From Rhopalosiphum padi (taxonomy: Eukaryota > Arthropoda > Insecta > Hemiptera > Aphididae): a stretch of DNA of 64,000 nt. This document shows, piece after piece, positions 24,443 to 38,985 of the stretch (positions within the stretch are counted from its first letter, which is position 1; each line of letters opens with the position of its first letter). Both the position numbers and the translations under genes were made by a program. Where the stretch lies: the NCBI RefSeq assembly GCF_020882245.1, contig NC_083599.1:6882001-6946000 (forward strand), written 5' to 3'. A model generated the notes under the pieces. That model saw only the letters and a list, made by a program, of their open reading frames with translations, searched no databases and had not been told where the DNA came from.

Positions 24443-26802
24443 CTTCATGTTATCTTAAAAACAAGCATTATCTCCGAAACATCTTTAAAAATATAAAAAT
24501 GATTAAACAACTTATGGAAGTGTTTTGTTTGTCGAGTTAAACCAAAATTGTTTGTATCGTTTTTATATTTTTAAATATGTTCCCATAATATTGACAAAAT
24601 CTCGGTTTATTAAGAAAAGTCAAATGGTTTATTGGTTACACGGAATATAATAATATTATATAAAAATATATATATTGCAGTTAATAACTTGCAGTAATTA
24701 TTGAGCAGTCATTACTGATAGTGGCTAAATCGGTTAGGTAATGTAGGCAAATATTATGTATCATGTAAATATAGTAATACATATTTTTATTTTATTTATA
24801 ATACTGAAAATATTTAACGAAGTAATATAATAAGCGCATGTGTGTGGATATATACTGTATGACTTGAACACACATGAAAAAATCTGCCACCCAATAGCGA
24901 CACTTTATATAAGATGATTTGATTAAGTACGATAACAAACTTTGGTTAATTGAGATTTAACTAAGATTTAAGTATCTACACCATTTCCTTTCAAAAATTA
25001 ATTTTTTAATTCAAACATCTCCCTAAACCACTTCACTGCCTATAATTAAGTGTGATTAATTATGGTAATATAAAGTTTCACGAGCGATAAATCGATAACA
25101 AACGCATAGAAAATGCCGATGAATAATATTATTTTATCACTAAACAAACATAATAATATTAGCTATTATCGTAGCAAATCACCGAATTAATATTATATAT
25201 CGACACCAGCATTATTAAAATTGTCTAGTTACTATAAATTTCAAGATTTGATATAGCAATGGACACAATTAATTAAACTCATGGTTAAATTATCAAGTTA
25301 ATTAGTTAATTAAAGTATAAAATAAGAGTTATTCTACTAATCTATATAAAATGCATATTATTCATCATTATTATATTAAATACTAACAATTATTTAGTGT
25401 TGCAATGCAATACAATAATTGTACAGTCATATATTGGCATAGACACATAGGTATATAAGAAATAAGAAAATTAAATTATTTGAAATACAATGTTTTTGAA
25501 CAAAATACATTAAAACACTTTAAAATTATGTTCACCGCCCAACGCGTTACCTAATAGTTATTATATTATTATTACTTTAGCGTACTGTCAGTATTTTCGC
25601 TTTATATCGTAATCGCTACACTCGGAAGGTTTTCCGCCAGATAATAATAATAATATTATTATTATAATTAATGGTAACCATTATTGCGCGCTTACATTGT
25701 TTTTAGCAATAACTACTACGAAATAAGAGTAGGTACTTCAAGAATAATGCTCTTCTTTTGTCTTAATCTAAACTTTGGCATAGTTTACGCTCACTCTTGT
25801 AAGTAGTAGTAAGAATTCCAATGCGATTTCTCGGAAATACACGACTTTTGGTAAATCTCGAAAACCCACAACAAACGTATACATATTATATGTAGCAGCA
25901 TTTGTAATTAAAGACGATATGGCGTATATCTATTATAATACAGCACATTTGTAAGATAGAAGGCGGTCATCTGCAATAACAGTATGAATACACTTAGAGA
26001 ACACAACATACAACTACATTTTCATATATTATACGCTTTACGTCAAAGCTTTAAATCTATTTTAAATATCGAAATTGTTAAAACGAGATTAAGATTATAA
26101 TCAAAATCTAAATTTCCTTAAAATTATAATTAACATTAAAAATTAAATTTAAAAAATAAAAACCTGTAATTCGTATGAAAATAATAATTGTATTTTAAAC
26201 AAATCTATTTTTAACAATTTAAAAATATATATATTTAAAACTTAACGATAATCATCATTTCATCAGTATATAGTAGGTAATTTCGTTTTCTTAGAACCGT
26301 CACCGTTTCACAGCTACTACGCTTTATAGTACGAGATACTCAAACGACGTTACTGCACATAAAACTATTGCTCTTATTGGTAGGCATCAATATTAAAATC
26401 GAAGAATTTAATTCCGATTTTAAACTATGCTTCTCTCGTGGGAATAAAAGGGTCTCAAAACTGGATTTTTAATTAATGTGAGAATTTAAAAACGTGTAAC
26501 CTAAAAAAAAATCCGAAAAGGGTTAGTCATTGTCAATGGAAAAATTACCGAAAGCCGAACATTTAAAATGTAAAAAATGTTTATACATATAGTTGATCTC
26601 TATGGAATTATTTATTTTTTAATTACAGTGAAAAACAAAATAAAATGTTGTTAAAAACTAGTGTAATTTGCATCTTATTTTATTTTTTTTTTCAAATAGA
26701 TAATTTTAAAAATACTGAGTAATCAAAATTTAAAACAATGTCCAATCTATACTACTGGAAATCATACTAAACTTAAAAATCTAACCAGTTTTTTCTAGTA
26801 TA

Positions 26803-26883
26803 TACAGGATGTAATTCGTCTATTTGACATTATTGAATTTGTACTATTATCGCATTTGTCAAATAGACGAGTTACACCATGTA
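26803..26883. mobile_element. 81-bp near-palindromic MITE
   Basis: TACAGGATGTAATTCGTCTA, then TTTGACA, pairs with the reverse complement of the other end (TACATGGTGTAACTCGTCTA, TTTGACA) around a loop of about 25 bp. The ends resemble the CAGGGTGATT-type ends seen elsewhere in the window. Confidence 0.6.
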
Positions 26884-28692
26884 AAGTGTCATCAGACACA
26901 CAAAAAAAGTACATATTATATCGTAAAAAAATTAAATATTTAAAACCGATTACATAATAATATAATATTAAATCAATCGAATAAACCGACTCGCGTTTTA
27001 TCGATATTCGTTATTTTCAATGAATACAATTATATTTGGACTTTTACAACTTTTGTTGTATATATATTTTTATTTTTTACTTACCCAAGAATGGAGAGGA
27101 GGGAGAGTGATACACACACATTGCTTCACAAATAACATACAGTTAGAATCGCCACCGATAGAACACGATAACGTGAATTTAATGCGCTGTCGAGACCTAC
27201 TATTTGCGTTTTTTTCATTTCTTCCAATAATAACGAACAGTGTCATGGAATATATTATCATATTATTATATTTGTGGTGACTTAGAGATTGTCAACGAAT
27301 TTGCTCGGGAATGCGTTTGATGGTGTATTTGGACAGATTGCTACAACGAGCTTTGGAATTGCATACGGAAAAAAAACATGATCTAAATAGATATAAAAAT
27401 ATATCACAATATTATACTGTTTTCCATGTCTACCAATATAGAATTCAAGACAATTAACTAATTCGACCTAAACAAATAATTTTGAAGCTACAACCGTAAC
27501 CATAATAATATCATAAGATGATATATTATAATTTATTTTTTATTAATATATAATAATAATATTTCATATTAACTCAAATTTAAGCAAGTCAATCATAATA
27601 GTTAACTCCAACTCATTTAAGTGAACGTAAAATTGTTTAATTAGAAGTTAATAGTTGACAAATAATACATTTAATTCGTTCTTAAAAGTTAATACGTATG
27701 GAGAAAAAATATCTACTTAATTCAGTTCAAAAAAATACAGTTTACTTTTTTAATTAGTACCTACGCAGATCACATAAAAGTATTTTGTGCTTATCTAAAT
27801 GTATAATAATATTTTATCGAGAAACAACACAAACAATAATGATACATATCATTACTATTGTAATATTAGTTTACTTATATTTAAAACCACGTTTGTATTA
27901 AATGATGTATGCAATTAATAAAACTGACAATTTAAAAAATATTTTTAACTATAATTTAATAGCTTTTTTTATTAAATCAGCTGAAAAATTTAAACTACTT
28001 AGACAGTTGATTAAATTGGTTAATTTCTTAAGTTAATTAAGAAAATCAACTTATTTATACTTTTTAATAGTAATTCCCACCTTTGCATATTGTTAATATA
28101 AGTTTTATAATATTATTATATTAATGATTTCAGAAAAAATTAAGGTGTATAGTGGCAATAAATATTAGATTAAATAATATTATTATATAATTTTGTATAC
28201 ACATGATAATATGATATTATTATAATGTGTACAGACGATAACGCGATTCGTACAGCCATCGCAGTGTTCGTACACAATTTAATAATTTGTTAGAATACAC
28301 CTATTTTAATCGCCTCTAGCAGCTTGTATTGTTTACGCGTTTTGGAGAACTTTCTAATTTTGGCGTAAAGTCTCCGCTTAAATTATTATAAACGTCTGTT
28401 ACGGCAACTACGAAAACCAACAGTAAATTAGATAACAAACAGATTTACGGAAACCATTGTTAAAAGTGTGAACTATATGCCAAAGCTTTCGGTTACTTTC
28501 GGGTTTTCTGAAAACTCAAAACATATATTCGATAACGAAATAAACAAAATTCAATAATTAATTGACCTATAATACTCATAGCAAATAATAATATTTTCAT
28601 TGCGTATGTGATTGAAACTAATTTAAAAATATCAATGCCAGTGACGATATAGTTGACCAAGTGAATTAGAATATGGTAGCACGTAATTATTA

Positions 28693-28867
28693 CAGTCAAG
28701 TCGCGATAACTCGAAGTTGAAGAATGAAGGGTGATAAAAATTCACTTCGAGATATGTATTATTCGAGATATCTAACTCGAATTTATATATAAATTATATG
28801 TAATTAATATTTTTAGGGGAATAAAAAAAAATTGAAGTTTTCAAATTGTTCGAGTTATCACGACTCG
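28693..28867. mobile_element. pogo/Tigger-type MITE
   Basis: The left end CAGTCAAGTCGCGATAACTC(GAAG) pairs with TTCGAGTTATCACGACTCG at the right end. TA flanks both sides (28691-28692 and 28868-28869), as expected for Tc1/mariner/pogo insertion. The repeated TCGAGATAT and TAACTCGAA motifs inside resemble subterminal transposase sites of pogo-like elements. About 175 bp, non-coding. Confidence 0.65.
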
Positions 28868-31748
28868 TATTATTTAACGTTTTTAATAAATAAAAACTAT
28901 ATAATCAGAATATTCCTTAGCATAATATTAAGAAAGCTCATTATAATTATAGTAGTCTAATGTTTAAACAGAATATTTATATTGAATTTCTCACGAATCA
29001 ATAATTTATTTAAAAAATAAATAAATAATATAATAACCATAAGACTTCAAGTGTTCGATTGATCTATTGTCAATTTTCTCAATGGTTCAATTTTTGGTAA
29101 GTCGCCTCATTTATTATATTTCCTTGATATCGTGCCATTTTTATTTCCAGACCCATTTTTCCTTCGATCTTAGGCCACAGAACTTTAAATTACCGGAGGA
29201 AAATTTTTACATTGTACGTGACCTTAATAAATATACAAAATGACGTAAATAAAATATTAAAGGTGAAACAATCGTAGTGTAATAACACAATAGATATAAA
29301 GACGAAACCATATTTTATTTTAAATCGTCATTGTTTTGACCCCTTGTCCGTGCGATTTAATTAGTGTACTATACATTTTGGAATAATAATTATCTCAATG
29401 AATCTGTGGAGATTGGTTAATAATTAAGATAGGTTCGCCATAATTCAACCCGGTAAACCATTAAAAATTAAGTGTTTAAAAATAGTGCATACTTTTATAA
29501 TTTGACGCCACTTGTCAAAACTTTAAATATTTTTAATAATAAGCTACTTGTCAACAATTTAAACTTTACTGATTAAAATACTTCGAATATATTTAAAAAA
29601 TATTTATGTATTGTAATCCAAAAAAGTAAAGAAATTCAAAAATTATAACAATAGAAAATCGTTTTTTAACGATATAACTTTATATGAAATAAATATTTTC
29701 AAAAAAGTCAGTTTTTAATAAAATAATTAGTATTTTACTATTTTACGTTAAATGGACCACACCGCTATGATAGCACTACGCTATTTTCTTCATTTTACAG
29801 AAATACCATTTAATTGCTATATGAATAAATACAAAAAAAGAATTAATTGAGAAGATGTTTATAATGTTTAATTGTGTATACATACCTAATTAGAACTTTA
29901 AAAATATAACTTTTGTTTGTTTTTTCTAGACTGGACTAGTTTTTGCAAATATTTAAATGTTTTTTTATACATATAAATTATATGATATAATTTACGCTCA
30001 ACACAATATTAGTAATTCAGCTTATTTATAAAAAAAAATATGTAAAAACTTGACAACATTTTACAGTTTTCATAAGCATATTATACACTGATAATTGCAT
30101 ATATTTTCAACAGTTAGTGGTTTATCTTATTCCCACATAAAATATATTTATAATTAAACTCGAGACGATCAATAACATATTAGTCATTAGTCAAAGACTA
30201 AGTTATTTATATTACATTAAATTTATACCAATATGGTTTTGCCTAGGTCGATATAATATATTAAATTACTTGAATTAGTTCAGTTTAGTTAATTGAATTA
30301 ATAATAAATTGTACTTACCTAATAGTATTTTTATTTCATAATATATTATAGTTTATCTGTATACTGCATAACATGTTTGAATTATTATTTTTAAATAAGA
30401 ATATTATTATTTGTATAATAGTGCACTATTTTTTACGCGTTGGTATTTGTTATCATATAATTTAATTAATTTTCTCAGAACCATTTCAACTGTTTTGCTT
30501 ACACAAATCATAGTGAATAATAATGAAATTATATTTCGTATGCATTTTTATTTACTGACTAAGAAAATAAAGAATTAAATCATTTTATTAAAAACCCGTT
30601 TCCTCTCAATCACATGTACGTATAAAGGATCCTTATTTTTTTATTTTAAATACTTGAACAAGAGCCCCAACTATAATTATGTTCAATGTTCATTGCTATA
30701 TTATGACACAGTTATGTTGGTTTAATTTTATGATGTTACCTTCTTTAGACATATTACGACTCATTTACGTCATACGATGGAGGTGGTCTCTGATTACCTA
30801 CTAACTTTGGCCAAAACCAATATAATCTCTTTATTACTGTAATGAACAAAATGTGATGGGGAAGAAACGCTCGTTAAAATATTTAAAAGTTCAAAAATAA
30901 AGACCATCCTATTATAATATACAGTAATACAGTTGTATAGAGATCTGATAAGCATTCTGTAGCTGAGCGTGTCTCAAAATATTATCATAAACATAAAAGT
31001 ATATTAATTTCAAAGAAAAACATTTTTGTAAGACGCGTAACTTGTTCCTTAAAACTTGAGCACGCATAAAATAAAACCTATCACATTTTGACGTTATCGT
31101 CCGGCGCAATAATTAAGCGTTTGAAAAATTACTTAAAAGTAGAATCTGTGTTACAATATACACGTTACATAAGTATCACGTCGTAATACATGATTATATT
31201 TTCTTCGTACTTATATACATTAATAATATACGAGTAGATAATACGTAATATAATATTTTGTTTTTATAGTTTTGAATTTTCAATTCTCCAGTAAATTGGT
31301 ATCGTTTTTATAAATAATTCATAACGAAGGAAAACCATAGACTGGCCACCCTGACTTGTGTAAAAATTAATGTCCATATAAAAATAAATTGAAACTTAAC
31401 GTTACATACGTATAAAAAAAAATATCAATCGTGTCAAAGATAGTTTGTACAAAATCAATATTATTTGTCGACAATACTTTGAAACACAAAATATAAAAAT
31501 AACTATTTTAACTGATAACTACTTTCAAAAAAACATCGTTGTAATGTCAAAAGAGTCATCGACAAATTTTATATTCACAAATAATGGTCATAATATTACT
31601 TTATTTCAACTGTAAAATATAATTAATGATTGTAAAAAATCTTGTTTGTAGAATATGATGAAAACTAATTTAAAATTAATGCGATAATCGTGTATTTTGT
31701 AAAAGCAAAAGTTCCCTTAATATTTTAATACACTATTATTATATAGGT

Positions 31749-31982
31749 CAGTGGCATACTGAACAATATTTCAAACTTTTAAAATAAAAACATAAGGACC
31801 CACTTACCCAAAACATGGATTTTTATGTCTTGAAAATCATTTTTTTTTCACAGAAAATAAAAAACTAAATTTATCGTTATATTTCGTTTTATATTTTTTT
31901 TTTTTACTTTTAACATTTGTCACTCGTCATCCATTTTAGACGAGTAGAAGTCGCCTCAAAAATTCTCATTGGCACGCCACTG
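31749..31982. mobile_element. hAT-type MITE (CAGTGGCATACT / GGCACGCCACTG)
   Basis: The 234-bp element begins CAGTGGCATACT and ends GGCACGCCACTG. The flanking 8-mers ATATAGGT (31741-31748) and ATATTAGT (31983-31990) match at seven of eight positions, consistent with a hAT target-site duplication. It has no coding content. Confidence 0.75.
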
Positions 31983-32358
31983 ATATTAGTACAACACTCG
32001 AGACGTGATGACTCTACACTAGAAATATTATATATATAGGCAATATCATAATATCAGATAACTACATTTATGTACTATAACATATCGTTTATTCGTTTCT
32101 GTGTCATATAATTCGTCAAAGTTACGATGTAATAAATCTATCCCAAAATAAAGAAAATTTCAAATTTGTTTCACAATGTACGTTTCTATAGCTGTTTATA
32201 TTCAATATAATGGGTTACTGATCAGTATAGCTATTATATGGCATTAGATTTTGATGTAATAAAATCTTCATAAAACTAAAAATGTCTTATTTCTTAATCG
32301 TAAATCTTTTTTTCTTCGCCCTTCGTTCCCTAATATAATAATATATAGTGTTCTATAC

Positions 32359-32924
32359 CACTATGGTGACCAGATATAAAAATTTTAAAAACAGTACATT
32401 TTTAAACTTAGCTCCTTCTCTGTCGTAATTGCTCAATGCGTATACTATTCTACCATTTCTACCCGTTTCACCCATATTTCCATAGGTCATCTCCTTCTAT
32501 AAGAATTGTTTTTTTTTTATCTGAATACTCTATTTATTTTAATATTATTATCAATTATAAAAACCAACTATTTGAAATTATAATGTCAACTCATTCAGTG
32601 TGTGTCTTTATGATGAAAATACTTTGATATTGAAGAATTTAAAGTAAACTTAAACTAAAGTATTAAGTGTAAAATTTAAATATATACGATTTAGTATATC
32701 TTAAATCATGCTACCAACCAATAAGAATGATTTAAGTCCATAAAATTTAAATTAATAATCAAATTATAAAAAACAGTAAAAACACATAAACACACGTATA
32801 GCCCATGATAATTAAATAAAAGAGTACAACATTATGTACTTAATACTATTGTTAAGGACAGTAGGACATGCGTCAAAAAAAAGTACTGTCCTACGAAAAA
32901 GAGTACGTCTGGTCATATACCATG
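32359..32924. mobile_element. Probable degraded transposon with GGTGACCAGA-type ends
   Basis: The left end has TGACCAGA and, 16 bp later, ACAGTACATTTTT. The reverse-complemented right end has TGACCAGA and, 18 bp later, ACAGTACTTTTTT, so both ends share the same two motifs in the same order. This resembles widespread hAT ends. No clear target-site duplication is present, so the limits are approximate. Confidence 0.45.
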
Positions 32925-33708
32925 ATTTTGTCTCACCAGCCATGTTCCTGCCATTGTCTATTCTGTTTGTCCGTCTGTTTGTCAGTCTTTCTCTCCCTCT
33001 CTTTCCTTCTGTATTTATTTCCATATAGCTACTCTCGCTGTCTCTTTATCACATTACTAAACCTTCTCAACCTCTTCTCTCTAATTACGTCTACAATTGC
33101 AGGTGACACTCCTATAATTTAACGCTATTTCTAATTATATTGTCCTATAAAAAATGTACTACATTTGATAATTAAAAAAAAAATCAGAATTTTTGTTCGA
33201 TTTTTGCTTGAGACGGTCAGAATTATATTTACGACATTATCTACCCGTCCATTTGAGTGTTCTGTTTTTTTCGATTGACAGTTTAACAACGACAATATTA
33301 TTAGTATAATACTATTTTTATTCAATTTTATAGATTGGCCATTACCAATCTGTTTTATGAAAACATTTTTTCATCACTTTCTAACGATTCAATTATATAA
33401 TAGTTGTACGCGTGTAGTTGACTACGTCAGTCTTCTCGGAACAATCTTCTGGAGTGTATGCAATATGATATTCGATTTCGGAGAAAAAGCCACCACATCG
33501 ACTAATACTGGCCGAGGTTTAAAGGGAGGGGGGAGGGTTAAGTACAATATATTATATTGAAGATGCTTCTTTGGAGCAAACAATCAATAGTGATTGGCCA
33601 CGTGGAATTTGAAATATTATCATATGGAAATCGCGGCGGGTGGTGAAGATACATTGTAAAATGTTATTACGTAAACAAAGTTGCGCTCCGTTCAATTGAC
33701 GTACTTAC

Positions 33709-33753
33709 CTAAAATCACCCATGTGAATAACGAGGACTTCAGCTAAACATCGA
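33709..33753 (-). other. Candidate small exon (minus strand)
   Basis: A 45-nt stretch between acceptor AAATCATAG and a strong donor (TTTTAG then GTAAGTAC). One frame is open (RCLAEVLVIHMGDF), and its phase fits the candidate exon at 34095-34145. It enters with one base and leaves with two, so it cannot join directly to the 24.4-kb exon; another exon would be needed. It could be untranslated or spurious. Confidence 0.25.
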
Positions 33754-34094
33754 CTATGATTTTTTTTTTCCGAAAGAATGAGCAAACGGATTCAGTGTAT
33801 CTGATAGCCACAAAAATTTCCGACAGAAACCAAATTCGGCATGTGTCAAATTTTTTTTTCTCGTATCTAACTATCTGTAAATGTATACACTCGATTACAT
33901 TTACTTTGACGTAAATAATATGTAATGCGTTTGGGTACGATACTATAAGATTACATAACGCACATTTTATAATTTTATATAATAGATACATACCTCAGGG
34001 ATAGACTACTTATCCCAAGATAACACAGAATGGGAGGGAAATCTATTATATATATGTATATTTATACGAAAACTAGGAAACATTAAAAACATAC

Positions 34095-34145
34095 CTATTT
34101 AATGTGTTCGGTACACGGGCGATGGATGGCAGCGATATTCCTATG
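34095..34145 (-). other. Candidate small exon (minus strand)
   Basis: A 51-nt stretch between acceptor ATTTTTATACAG and donor AATAG then GTATGT. It is richer in G+C than its surroundings and open in one frame (IGISLPSIARVPNTLN), with an exit phase that continues into the 33.7-kb candidate. No family is recognised. Confidence 0.25.
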
Positions 34146-35168
34146 CTGTATAAAAATATTTACGTTCATAATCGAGATCGAATTATACATATTTTACGTA
34201 TATAAATAATTATGTCATAATATTATAAGTTTAGTGGCAGGGAGGTGCCGTTCAAAATATGTAAAAAGATAATCATGGAAACATTAACTTCTGAATTCTT
34301 GGAATGAACATAAAAATCAACAGTAACAACTAATAATTTCTTCTAATTGATTTAGTTAAGGCGAGCGAGGAGAGCCTAATTTTACACTTTTACATTTTTT
34401 TCTCTAAATTTCTATTTCATAGTAAATATAATATAAGCATACAAAATGTAGTTGTTTTGCTCAATAAGGCTTGATATTTTTTATATTTTTAAATATTTAA
34501 GTACATTTTTAACAGCGTTCTGTCGGATTTTAAAGTTGTATTGTATATTTAAATTATATTATAATATAATAATAATTAATATATTAAAATCTCAATAATA
34601 TCAATTCCCGAGAGATAAGAGTATACCTATAGCAGAACACGTCTTGATAAAATATATTAAATAATCGACGGTCAAGTATTCTATTAGTGAGTGTAAATAA
34701 AATGTCAACATAATTAACCTTATAATTGATACTTAGGTACGTATTATTATACGTTTATACAGTTGCCTAAACTAATAACTCTTGGAGTTGTTGAAGAGTG
34801 AATAGTATTACATAAAAGTATACATACATTTTTTTTAATAGATATGTTTGGTTAAATATTATACTTTGGTACTGCTGAATAAAAATAGTGCGGTGATCGG
34901 TGTAATAGCAGAAATGTGTATCGTGAGTAACGATACTTCAATATCAGAACTGAATGCAATGTGGATATAGTATTATTGCTATGACGAAGTGACCCATTGA
35001 ACGTTATACTCATAATTTTAGAAGAAATTAACGTTTTGGCAATACTCTTACACATAGTTTTAAGTCTTTAAAAAACATAATTGTAGGTGAAAAAAATTAT
35101 TTATTTCACTATTTATATCGTTATAATTTTTAAGATTTTACTCTTTTTAATAACAGTATACATTTTTA

Positions 35169-35385
35169 AAATATTATTCGGACTATTCGGAGTACTTTCA
35201 TCTGTGCAAATCAAATTTTGGACAAGTATTTTTTTTAGTTAAGTATTTAAAGTTAAATGTACCTTCTCTTTGTTTATTTAAATTTAAATACTTAAAATAC
35301 TTATAATAATATAATAGATAGAGTATAGACTAATCGGACAATAAAAATTCTACTTTTATACGTAAAAGTACTCCGAAAATATTCT
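35169..35385. mobile_element. Imperfect fold-back element
   Basis: The two halves are inverted copies: CGGAGTACTTT on the left pairs with AAAGTACTCCG on the right, and TTAAGTATTTAAA (35239-35251) pairs with TTTAAATACTTAA near 35283-35295. About 217 bp with no coding content. AAGTATTTAAA strings also recur near 9.1-9.25 kb. Confidence 0.45.
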
Positions 35386-38300
35386 GCTCTGAAATAATTA
35401 AATAAAAATACATGTTTAATATTTCAATATTTTTAATAATATTGATGAAATACTAAAATACTAAATGTTTTAGAATAAATTGATCAGTGTAGAGATCCTG
35501 ACCACGGGGCACGGAAACCAATACTAATAACGCAAGAAAGTAATTGGAATAAAATATCCGAACTTCAACTGACGCATCGTGACCACGCATCGCCTCCATT
35601 CGACTAAGTCTGGACGGAATGTCAGTGGTCAATTTTAAACCTAACACAATTCCAACGAATGATCACAATTGAGACAGCTTACTTAGAACACTTAAAGGAA
35701 ACTTCGAAAACTCCGTACATGCTCTTAGCCCGCGAAAATTCATCAGCTGTTAGGGTGCTCCGCAGAACTGACCGACACTTTGAAATTAATCGGACGAATT
35801 CATTTCTCATATGGTAGTAAACTATTAAAGAAACTTAAGACAACGGTAAACCACTATTACGTATAGTGTACCATTTTGGAAGTACATTCATATTTATGTT
35901 TTTTTTTTTTTTTAACTAACAACAAAACTACTCACAGTTGCGTACGATTTACTGTGCAATTCTTCCGTTTATAATTACAATATTATGATCTGCAATTGAA
36001 AATTATTAAGGAAAAATAAAATAAAATTTATTTATTATGAAATATTTTTATCAGTTTACTATTTAGTAAGACAGATTTAAAATTTTAAAAACAATAATAA
36101 CAAATTAATAAACAGTTAAATTAATTATTAATGATATTATACACCTTCATGGTATCTGTAATGAATATAATATACTCGACAGATATTTAATGATATTTTG
36201 GTAAATCTTTACTATTCCATATTCATTATGCCTTTATACATTTCACATTTTTTCACAACGTCTTTTGGAAATATACAGTTATTAATATTCTTTCGTTGTA
36301 AGCACATGTATGCACATATCAGTATTATATTTAACCACTAACTTTCTAGTTATAATATTATACATACTGCAGGGACATAGCTTTCATTTGTCATACTGAT
36401 GTGGGTTATTAGTTTATAACGTAAATTATATTATATAATACATTTAAATAATGCCTTTCGATGTACTCAAAGGCATACTTTACCTTAACGTCATATTGTG
36501 TACTCAGTCCTGATCACTTCCTGATGCAGTTCAATTGTATGTTACATTTATATCATAGTTATAGTACAGTATTAAGTATTAACTTAATTATAAAGTCGTG
36601 TACGTTTTCTCCGTAAATACCTAAATCATAAGTCTACTCAAGTTTCAATATTTCAATATAACCGATAATAAATTATGCTGCTTTAGTTTAATTTCAGTTC
36701 TTCACAAATTATATTTTATTATTCAAATTAATATTTTTATTTTTTATGATTAAGGGTATCGTGTACATATACAATTTATAAATTTAACAAATATTAAAAC
36801 TAAATCATACATTTTAGGTAGTAAAATTATGAAAATCTAGAAACATCGCAAAAAAATCTATTAGTAATATAACGTACACGTTTGTATCTTAACTCGAAAT
36901 ACATATGATTCCGTATGCTCAATAAGAACCGTAATAGCATAATATACGTGTTGTACCCAGCGGCCAGTACTACGTGACTCATATTTACAAAATTTATATG
37001 TATCAAACTAGAAATAAATTTTACATTTCGGTATAAAAATCATAAAAAAAATGAATATTTATTTTGGTTCCAATATACACAATATCGTTTGCAATAAACA
37101 GAGATATTCCGTCAATCAACGGTAAATTAAAATCGTATTTCGTATTATACGTTTTTTTTTTAATTACTAATTTAACAAAAAATTACACTATTTAAAAAAA
37201 AATCCATACCTAACATATACAATTAATTTGAAATAATAATGATTGCCGCCAATGTAAATAGGTAGAACATAATAATATTGTTTCAAGGATTTTTATGTTT
37301 ACTTTAGCCGAATTCGGAGCTCAGTAATTTCTTTCACTCTAATGAAAATCTCATTTTTTTTTTGTTTGGTATTCCTGCACCATAGGAGAGGCACTTCACC
37401 TTTTTGTGCCATTTTCTAACCTCTATCTGTGTCGTTAATTTTTTTACCAAAACATAATAGTTTGTAACATATAATATTTGAAAATAAAAATCCCCTTTAT
37501 GGCTACAATGACAACAGTATATCGTTTTCAATTTTTTTTTTGTTACTTCGATTTTTTTAGTTCTTTGAAAGTTTTAAAAAACTGTGCGTTTACGATGTAA
37601 TTTGTCATTAATCATCGCGTATATTATTAGTTATTACGAGTTAATGTGGACAAAAGAATCTAGATATAACTTTTATCTAGGTGAAATAATATTACAATAT
37701 AGGTCATTCGTCATTAATCTAAATTTAGGTACTACAATAAAATCTTATACGATCGTTAAATATCTAATTTTAGATAATGGTATCGTGGTTGAACTGCAAA
37801 TATTGATAATAATTTATTTGCATCGTAATTTATAATATTATTTATAAGTTCTAATAATTATTTATTATAATTTATGCTCAAACTATATTTTATGCCCTAA
37901 AATAATTATAAATATGCATACTGTGATGCATTTAACAAATAAAAATATGTAATAAAAAAATAATTAATTATTTACATATGATTTTGAATCATCTAATTAT
38001 CATAAAATTTTTTAAAAAATTAAGAAATATATGTTTGTAATAAACAAAATTATGTTTAAGACTTTGTAAAAGACATGGAATTTTTAAGAAAAACACAAAA
38101 ACCTTATCTTATCTTACCATTTATAACAATACCTTTAATCTAAAAAAATTAAAATCTTCAAATGCAACAGATATTGAGTTTTATAAATATGAAACATTAA
38201 ACTTTCAAAAATATATTTTACTACTATTATATTAATTGGCTGTTTTACTAGTTTAAAATATATCAACTTAAATAGATTCGATTACGTATAATTAATAATT

Positions 38301-38921
38301 ATCATTACAATAATGTGTAGAATATTTTCGTTCGAAGAAAATAGTACTTACCACATTATAAAAACCTGCACCTGTAACTGTCCTAACTGGTTAGTTGTAT
38401 GAACTGTATAATATGCAATATGTGAATGACGTCAAACTATGTCAAGAAAAAAGTAAACATAAAGAATGTTAACGGAATGTTGATGAGTTGATAGTACTCA
38501 CCTCAAACTGAAAAATATTTCTAAGGGCTATTCTTTAGATTCTGAACATAGCAATGAATGGTGTGTGTTGTGTTTAGGTTTCACAATGGTATGTATGTTT
38601 AATGTCACTTTTTATATTATAAAATATGCTAATAAGATAAAAATTAAGGAAATCAGGAATTTTAATGCAAAATCAGATTTTGAAAAAATGATTCATTTAT
38701 TTAGTTATTATTTAAAAATGAATAATCGTATAATACTTCAATTTTTTTTTTTTTAATTAAATTTTTGAAGAAATTTTATATATATTTTTTTTTGTAAACG
38801 TTTTTGATTGTAACTTGTAACTAAATCAAAATTTTAATGAGTGGACCTTAAAAACGGTTTTACAAAAAAATAAAATATATTGGACACAAAATTATTTATC
38901 ATATTATGCATGGTTAAGATT

Positions 38922-38985
38922 CAAGGTGATTTACCTAGCATTCCCATACTTAGCAAATATGCTAGATAATAGGTAAATCACCCTG
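38922..38985. mobile_element. Short hairpin MITE (AGGTGATTTACC)
   Basis: CAAGGTGATTTACCTAGCA at the left pairs with the reverse complement of the right end (CCAGGGTGATTTACCTATTA). About 64 bp. The GGGTGATT end places it loosely with the other GTGATT-ended elements of the window. Confidence 0.5.

Noticed and set aside
27020..27370. Membrane-like plus-strand frame and a nearby frame NLLGNAFDGVFGQIATTSF; also a strong minus-strand donor at about 27080-27085
   Set aside because: The frames are short and unsupported, and the minus-strand donor leaves a phase that would hit a stop in the candidate 24.4-kb exon. It may be worth an RNA check but cannot be called.
35450..35840. GC-richer region with minus-strand frames, one reminiscent of a Bel/Pao-type segment (LTADEFSRAKSMYGVF)
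   Set aside because: The likeness covers about a dozen residues and I could not extend it to neighbouring motifs.
38345..38420. Possible minus-strand exon before a GTAAGT donor (QLGQLQVQVFIM)
   Set aside because: Several competing acceptors, short, and no link in phase or content to the identified gene.
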